A program made the position numbers and the translations under genes. Below the pieces are notes generated by a model. It was not told the origin of the DNA. It saw nothing but the letters and a program-made list of their open reading frames with translations, and made no database searches. A DNA stretch of 64,000 nt. Source: Diplolepis rosae. Its lineage: Eukaryota; Arthropoda; Insecta; Hymenoptera; Diplolepididae. The stretch lies in NCBI GenBank assembly GCA_030998225.1, contig JAPYXD010000481.1:620001-684000 (forward strand). Direction: 5' to 3'. Shown here one piece after another: positions 57,710 to 64,000 of the stretch (positions are counted from its first letter, which is position 1; each line of letters begins with the position of its first letter).

Positions 57710-60700
57710 TTAAATTTTAAAAGTGACTTTTTTTCTAGCGTAAGTTTTTAATGGAGGAGTTACGCCGGATACGTTAGATGAACTGTCATTATCTGATACA
57801 ATGCTCTCGACATCCTCGCGTGCGAAAAATGCTGGCTTGATGTTTTCAATTGACACCTGACGTGAAGTGCCATTAACATCAATCTCGTAAACGCGCTCGG
57901 ATGTTCGATTCAGAACTTTATGCGGACCAGAATAAGGCCGTTCGAGAGACTTCTTGGCATAATTACGAAGAAAAACGTGTGTGCAAGAAGTTAAATCTTT
58001 GAACAAGAAAAGTTTACGTTTGTATTTGTGACCGATGGGAACAGGTTTGATCTTGCGCATATGCTCGCGAAACTCCTCGAGAAACATATGCGGATTCGGA
58101 ACAAAATCGTCAGGCAGGACGAACTCCCCGGGAATGTGAAGCGTAGCGCCAAAAACGAACTCGGCCGGCGATGAACCGATGTCCAAAACATTAGACCTAA
58201 GTCCAAGGAGGACAGTAGAGAGAGTTCGAGACCATTCCCTGTCTGAATGGCACATTATTGCCGCTTTAAGTGTCCTATGCCAACGCTCAATCATGCCATT
58301 TGCGGCAGGATGGTAAGCCTTTGTGCGAACCCGATGACAACCAATGAGTTTAAGTAAGGCTCTGAAAAGCTGCGATTCAAATTGGCTGCCCTGGTCAGTA
58401 GTTAGGGTTTCCGGAGTACCGTATCGTGAAATCCATTGGTCAACGAATGCTCGACAAACCGTAAGAGCCTCTATGTTCTGAAGCGGAACCGCTTCGGGCC
58501 AACGCGAAAAACGATCAATCATCGTTAGACAGTATAGATAACCGTTGCTTAAGGGGGGAGTAAGGTATTTTTTTTCATTTATTTTTTATTTTTTTAAATT
58601 AATGTCCAATATGTTGAGAATATTCTGTGAAAATTTGAAGTCGATTGGAATAAAACTAACGGAGATATGGAGCTGTAAGTCTCCGCCTCTCCGGACTGGT
58701 CTCGTTCTGCTACATCCTTTTTGTCAAATCCCAAATTTTGTTTTTCCTCGAAGGACCTGTATATTATAGTGATTGTACTTTGTCTTAATATTCGGTGTTC
58801 AAGAGAAAGTTTAGTTTGAAATTTTCCGGCATCGATGATTCAGTGTAAGTATATGAAATAAAATCATTCATTCTGTGGCGTCAAAGTCTTCAAAACTCTG
58901 AACGCGTTTTTCTGACACTTGGCTTTTTCAAAGTCGGTGGCTTCTTTAACTCAAAATCGACTGCACCGATCCTTTTGAAATTTTGCACACGCTTTCTTTA
59001 CATAAATTGCGAGGTAACGCTGTCGAGTTTTTTTTTTATATTTTTATCTTGACATATTTTTAAATAACAAAATGGCTGACGTTTTTGACGAAAAATCGGT
59101 GATTTCACTTCTAAGCTCTGTAAAAAATTGAGAAATCAATACAAAAGAAAAAACTCGACAGGGTTACCTGAAGAAACTTATCAACTAATAAATTCCATTT
59201 GGTTTTTTCATTTTAGATGATCCAGTGACGAGTTATGAGTGTCACCGTAATGGAACTTTTTTTGGAGACGTCAAGGGAGATTCGCTGCCAGTGGCTCATT
59301 TCTTTATAAAAATTTATAAAAATTTAACAGAATTTTCTCTAAATGTCAATTAATAATATAGTATTCATTAAAATAAATAGATATTAACAGTATTGCCAAA
59401 AAAAATTATCAAAAATAGGTGTATTTTGTAGTGAATTAACCTTACCCCCCCCCCCCCCCTTAACGGTAAAGGACCAATGATATCCATGTGAACGTGTCGA
59501 AATCGACCATCTGGAACCATGAAACTAGCAGGTAGTAATCGGTTGTAGCGGGGAACTTTGGACTGCTTACAAGCCGTGCACTGCTTGCACCAGTCCGAAA
59601 CGTTTCGGCGCATCGAAGGCCAGACGTAGCGCTTTGCAATAACTCGCTCGGTTATTTTAGCATTTGGATGCGCTGGGTTATGAAAAAGATGGAATACACG
59701 TTTTCGCAGTTCAGATGGAATGTACGGGCGAAGAGTTTCGCCTACAAGGTCACAATAGATTGACGATTTTCCAGAATCCCATTGGATTTTCTTGAGGCTT
59801 AACGAACATTTCGGGTCCTTAAGGAGATTTTTGACTTCCTCATCAGTGTTCTGAATTTCAGCGAGTTCAACAATGCTGAATTCGGCAGGAATGGTGATGG
59901 TTTCTACTCGAGACAAGGAATCAGCAACGAGGTTGTCGGTACCAGGAAGATGTTCGATTTGAGTGGTATATTGAGAAATGTACGACAACTGTCGTTGTTG
60001 TCGTTGCGAAGACTTTTCAGAACGTTGATTAAACGCAAAAATCAAAGGCTTATGATCAGTGACAATTTTGAAGATTTGTCCTTCCAGAAAAAACTTGAAG
60101 TAACGAATAGCTTCAAAAACAGCTGTCAACTCGCGGTCATAAGCACTATAATTTAATTGAGATGGAGAAAACTTTCTTGAAAAGAAGGCGAGAGGTTTCC
60201 AAATACCATCAAATCGTTGTTCCAGTGAAGCTCCCATGCCGATATTAGACGCATCCGTGACAAAACGGGTTTCAGCATTGTGAGAAGGATGGGCAAGATG
60301 AGTTGCGTTGGCCAAGTCTTGTTTGGCCCGGATAAACGCGTCCTCCGCCTCAGGAGTCCAGTTAATAACCCTTTTGTCGTTTTTTTTAGAATCACCCAGG
60401 TATTTATTAAGAGGCGCTTGTTTTTCGGTGGCGTGAGGTAAACTACCACGATAAAAATTCATCATGCCCAAAAATCTACGAAGTTCGGCTATGGTTTTAG
60501 GCTTGGTAAAGTTCGTAATAGCCTGAACTTTTTCAGGAGTAGGGGAACAACCATCGCGGTTAATACGATATCCAAGGAACTCCAACTCTGACTGACCGAA
60601 CAGACATTTTCCGACGTTAATGCGAAGAGAGTATTTCTTAAGCCGATTAAAAACTAGCTTTAGGTGTAACTTATGCTCTTCAGGACTTAAAGAAGCGATG

Positions 60701-61658
60701 AGGATATCATCGATATACGCAAACACGAAATCCAGGTCTCCAACGGCCTGGTGGATGTACCTTTGAAAAGTTTGTCCCGCGTTCCGCAAACCGAAAGTCA
60801 TAGACGTATATTCAAATAACCCAAAAGGTGTGATGACTGCGGTTTTTGGAACATCTTCGAGAGCGATAGGTATCTGATGATAAGCCATGTGCAAGTCTAG
60901 TTTTGAAAATACCTCTTTACCGCGAAGAATGACAGAAAAGTCATGCAAATGAGGCACTGGGTACTGCTGGAAGGTCTGCAAATGTTAGCCTCGATAAGCT
61001 GTTTAAAAATGCTTTTTGCCGCGGAACGCTTGTCAGGAGGCAATCGCCTTGCCCGAGAAGCTATTGGAGGTCTCTTGGTAACGATGTGATGATAAACCTT
61101 GTCAGTAAGAGCCTGGCGAGGACCCTGAGACAGAGAAACAAGTTCAGGGTAGTCTGCCAAGATTTTGATGTATTGAACAGAACGATCAACCACACTAACT
61201 CCAAAAATAGAAGTATTTCTGACAAACCCTTTGACACTACGACCTGTTGTAGAGTCCAAAAGTCGTGCCTCGTGAAGAATTGGAACCAGGTGAAAATGAG
61301 CCAACAAGTCCGCTCCAATAATTGGATAGGGAATTGCGGCTATGCAAAAACTCCACGATATATTGCGACACAAATTAAAATTCAACGAGACATATTTCTC
61401 GCCAAAAGTACCAACTCGCGAGTCGTTTGCAGCAAATAGTACAAAGTCGTTGGGTTTTTTTCTTTGAGTTATTTTGTCGGCAGGAAATAAGGAAATATCC
61501 GATCCGGTATCAATAAGATAAATCAACCCAGAATCACGGTCACGAATGTGGAGACGTTTAGACTTTCTATTACCTAAATCGAGAGTCTCCACTCGATAAG
61601 GCTCAATTAGTTTTCCTGAGACGATGCCCTTAGCTTCCACGAGCATGGTTCCTGACAT
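57710..61658 (-). pseudogene. CsRn1-type Gypsy pol, two lesions
   Basis: Protease (LIDTGSDISLFP) near 61510, in the frame opening at 61658. RT with YIDDILIA near 60705, RNase H (FVTDASNIGMG; TDHKPLIFAF), and the integrase HHCC finger ending WCKQCTACKQSK near 59560-59600. The integrase core follows with HMDIIGPLPL, TDQGSQFES and NGMIERWHRTLK, reaching a C-terminus at 57710. First lesion: near 60970 a deletion plus frame change removes the conserved start of RT (the stretch before YPVPHLHDF), with CCAGCAG-type microhomology at the joint. Second: integrase is split by a TTAA element at 58553-59459; the frame is the same on both sides. No chromodomain. Confidence 0.9.
58549..59463. mobile_element. 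TTAA-flanked element (piggyBac-type MITE), copy 2
   Basis: TTAA at 58549-58552 and 59460-59463. Ends GGGGGGAGTAAGGT and, inverted, GGGGGG...GTAAGGT with an expanded run of about 15 C (59445-59459). The 907-bp interior encodes no transposase. It disrupts the Gypsy integrase at a TTAA that spans two codons, so it came after the Gypsy insertion. Confidence 0.85.
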
Positions 61659-61748
61659 TTATGAGCACTCTCGCGATATTTGTTATGATAAAAACAAAGC
61701 TTATTTTTCCTACTCGCAGATCTACTGCGGTGGTGCGTACCAAAATTG

Positions 61749-62534
61749 CTACGAGTCACGCGATTTAGATCTATTGCGTCCATTGCCGCGCCACTGCGAT
61801 GACTGTTTGAGCTGTTTAGAAAGCTTTTCCATTTGTCTAGTCAACTGATCAACAACTGTGGTAAGCGAATCAACAGAAGACACAGCACAAGTGTTGGCCG
61901 CGTTTGAAATTACCGGACAGGGTGAAGTAACCGCAGAAATCTGAAATCCAGAAGGATTAGACGCTTCAAATACTTTATCCGCTAAATTCTCGAGAACCGT
62001 TAGATCGTTAACTTCAGACATCGCTAGGATTGCTCTAATATGGCCAGGAAGCTGATCCATAAAAATTGATTTAAGAACATCATCGCTACAAGTATTACCA
62101 TTTAAATTTCTAAGTTGGTTTAAAACGAGAGAAGGTTTGCCTTCGTTAATCACTTCACCTTTGAGAAGTTGACGGAGCCTAGTCTCGTTAAAAACTGAAA
62201 AAATTGAAATCAGCCTTGCTTTGATCTGTGAATAAATATCTGCGGGTTGATTAATAATAATGTCTTTAATATGAGCCACGATTTCCGAATCCAATTGTGC
62301 GATAATGGCATGAGCTTTTGTTATTTCGGTGGTTATACGAGTCTGAGCGAAAGAAGCCTCAACAATGAAGAACCAGCAAACCGGATCCTGTTTATAGAAT
62401 TTTGGTATTTTAGCGCTGACGTAAGCATCAGTGCGGTTTATATTATCATTAGCTAGCGCCGCCAAAATCCATCCGCGGTCGCCCCGCTCCGGAGTCCCGG
62501 AAGGACCGTCCTGACCGTTACCATCGGCCATCAT
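61749..62534 (-). CDS. CsRn1-type Gypsy gag
   Basis: Likely start at the ATG 62534 (MMADGNGQDGPSGTPERG); the longer frame upstream to 62612 would add an unlikely hydrophobic lead. The capsid-like region has KIPKFYKQDPVCWFFIVEAS, AHAIIAQLDSEIVAHIKDII and LRQLLKGEVINEGKPSLVLN, the pattern of CsRn1-clade Gag. The frame stops at 61749 after a basic tail (RNRSKSRDS). A CHCC-type finger (CFYHNKYRESAHKCQEPC), typical of this clade instead of the CCHC knuckle, follows in another frame at about 61650-61705. A one-base indel therefore separates the capsid from its finger in this copy. Confidence 0.85.
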   Translation of the reverse strand: MMADGNGQDGPSGTPERGDRGWILAALANDNINRTDAYVSAKIPKFYKQDPVCWFFIVEASFAQTRITTEITKAHAIIAQLDSEIVAHIKDIIINQPADIYSQIKARLISIFSVFNETRLRQLLKGEVINEGKPSLVLNQLRNLNGNTCSDDVLKSIFMDQLPGHIRAILAMSEVNDLTVLENLADKVFEASNPSGFQISAVTSPCPVISNAANTCAVSSVDSLTTVVDQLTRQMEKLSKQLKQSSQWRGNGRNRSKSRDS

Positions 62535-63452
62535 CAAAAAATCACCGAGGCAACAATGAATAAAATAACCTACAAAAATTATAAATATAAAATTAAAGAA
62601 TGCTATTAGCATACATATGTTAGATATATTTCACAAATGAAACCGAGAAGGGTCTCGATAAGTCCAATATTAATAATTCTTTGGTGTAATTAATAAAAGA
62701 AAACAACAACCTTCAACGGCGAAAAAGTCAAGAGCAATCATCAGATCTAGAATTAAAAATTTTTATCTAAAAATTGCCGCACGAAAGTGCATGACTAAAC
62801 ACACATTCAAATTATAAATCACGTAGAAACGAAATCATTGTAAATAAATGTAAATTCGTTATAAATAATATTCACAAGGATGTAAGTTTTCGAAAATATA
62901 AATAAGAAAATTGTATAAGCATCGACCGCAGTAATGACATTCAGAAAATAAAAAGTCCAATAAAACAAAACAACTATGGGTTGCGTGCTTTCTGAATGCC
63001 ACCACAATTTACATATCACCTATTATAAAATACGTTTGAAGTTAAAAATTTAAACGCGACACTCGGGGTAAATCATTAACAAACATAGCTGCGTACAATA
63101 ATTAATTAAATCCAATTTCGAAAATTACTTGATTAGGTTGACAAATTAGAAATTGATATAAATATAAATAATATGTTACCGTTGATGTTATTATATTAAC
63201 TGATGGTGTGAGGATCCAAATCGATTTCAGTTAATAAATTAATGCTGAGATTTTCCCGCCATTCTGCGATGATTAAGAATTGGCGTCCTTTAAAGCGTCG
63301 TCAAGAGTCCTTTGAAATTTCCACGTCCAGTATGATTTTTTATGGTGTAGATATGTAATTAATGCTTATATTTGAGCATTATTAAGCATAATTGTGCTTA
63401 TATTCTTTCCATCGAGCGTTAAAAGAGCCGGTGCTCCAAAAAGATTGTCCAA
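62535..63452 (-). other. 5' untranslated leader of the Gypsy element
   Basis: About 900 bp between primer site and gag with no gene. The frame 62819-63019 has no domain. Confidence 0.6.
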
Positions 63453-63465
63453 GACGGGGTCACCA
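63453..63465 (-). other. primer-binding site, tRNA-Trp type
   Basis: The minus strand reads TGGTGACCCCGTC two bases after the 5' LTR. TGGTGACCCCG fits the 3' end of tRNA-Trp, the primer reported for CsRn1-clade elements, in agreement with the gag finger. Confidence 0.75.
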
Positions 63466-63467
63466 AT

Positions 63468-63768
63468 TATAGGCTTTTGGTATGGTTTAATATTTGAATA
63501 AACTCGGTTGACTCCATAAACTCAAACTGAGTTGTCTAATCCAGAAGGATAATAATTTAAACACCACTTCAACTTAACAAAGTGTACTTTTATTTATAAA
63601 AGAGCATTGCACGCTCTCCTGTCAATCGTGTGCTCGATGGACGAAGGACGGGACGACAAGAAAGATGGAATACCTGAGATCGTAAACGTATGAAGTAAAC
63701 AACATAGAGTGGAAAACCCACTTGTAAAAATATACGTGACATTAAGTAAGTTAAAGTAAATCCCTACA
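63468..63768 (-). repeat. 5' LTR of the CsRn1-type Gypsy element (301 bp)
   Basis: Direct repeat of 56644-56944, followed by the second CCCT duplication (63769-63772). The differences noted include C/T in GTTG[C/T]CTAATCC and A/T in AAAAAT[T/A]TACG. Confidence 0.9.
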
Positions 63769-63772
63769 CCCT

Positions 63773-64000
63773 TGACTGTGCAAGGACCTCTGGCGTTGAC
63801 TTAAAAGCCGTAGATCGCTACCCTACGTACCCCGAATTTATTAACTTCTTGGAGCGAAGCACCACTGCGCTCAGCATGACTTCTGAGGCAAGCAAGTCCT
63901 CCAAATCTGTCAACTCAGCGTTCAAAGAAACTTCTTATCCCAGAAAAGTGCACAATGCTAGCACTAGCCAAGGCTCTCAAAGGCCTCGGCGTTTCACTCG
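63773..64000 (+). pseudogene. BEL/Pao gag, second part
   Basis: After the Gypsy insert the BEL frame resumes (DCARTSGVDLKAVDRYPTYP, EFINFLERSTTALSMTSEAS, KETSYPRKVHNASTSQGSQR) and is open to the window edge. It corresponds to the gag stretch before the zinc knuckles. Confidence 0.8.

Larger units (their letters stand above)
50939..64000 (+). mobile_element. BEL/Pao LTR retrotransposon, host of the nest, runs off the window
   Basis: LTR (50939-51737), primer-site region (51743-51760), then an R1-clade LINE, gag (about 55810-56643), a CsRn1-type Gypsy element, and gag continuing 63773-64000. Pol would lie past the window. The gag frame resumes exactly across the Gypsy insert, so BEL was there first. 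Confidence 0.65.

Overview
The window looks like a piece of an insect nuclear genome: AT-rich background, introns with GT/AG borders, and arthropod transposon lineages (R1-clade LINEs, BEL/Pao and Ty3/Gypsy LTR elements, mariner, a DD41D rosa-like element, piggyBac-type TTAA elements, hAT and P-like terminal-inverted-repeat elements). Hymenoptera would fit, but the sequence alone does not prove the order. There is no prokaryotic gene, rRNA, convincing tRNA or CRISPR array. The host coding content I can support is small: one exon resembling the RNA-binding N-terminus of the tRNA uracil-5-methyltransferase TRMT2A (17.2-17.6 kb, minus), a THAP-domain gene with six phase-0 exons (27.4-28.7 kb, minus, one in-frame stop), a probable small exon at 25.3 kb (plus) and a weak exon at 5.7 kb (plus). 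Everything else is transposon or unassigned AT-rich DNA.

Layout. 0-4.4 kb: decayed Gypsy gag-pol plus its 3' LTR, the LTR split by a TTAA-flanked element. 5-5.4 kb: mariner end. 8.3-9.9 kb: a small inverted-repeat element and a ~150-bp tandem array. 11-12.3 kb: a TA-flanked inverted-repeat element. 12.6-13.2 kb: DD41D transposase relic. 13.7-14.8 kb: a 1.1-kb hairpin. 15.7-16.7 kb: an R1-clade copy lacking its RT core. 17.7-19.9 kb: an inverted-repeat element carrying a THAP exon, whose 309-bp deletion derivative with a perfect 8-bp target duplication lies at 29.05 kb (P-superfamily candidate). 20-22.8 kb: a 90-bp tandem array split by a 1.9-kb hAT-like foldback. 23-24.8 kb: an LTR with a tRNA-Leu-type primer site.

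31.5-43.8 kb is a nest of transposons: an outer foldback (31543-43846) holds an inner foldback (37211-43478), which holds a copy of an unclassified 'CATTCTCATCATG' repeat, which in turn holds a TIR element (39325-40189). A third copy of the unclassified repeat lies at 44.9-46.4 kb. Two short hAT-type MITEs follow at 46.9 and 47.6 kb.

50.9-64 kb is a second nest: a BEL/Pao element (LTR, primer site, gag) interrupted by an R1-clade LINE in its leader and by a CsRn1-type Gypsy element in gag (4-bp duplication CCCT, 301-bp LTRs about 1.3% different). The Gypsy element is itself interrupted in integrase by a TTAA element. The insertion order can therefore be read directly: BEL first, then R1 and Gypsy, then the TTAA element.

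Nothing here is a gene cluster working as a pathway. The value of the window is in its transposon archaeology: a candidate P-like family with both a THAP-bearing and a MITE form, a THAP gene with a tandemly multiplied 120-nt exon, very long foldbacks able to form long hairpin RNA, and a repeat family that fits no class I know.
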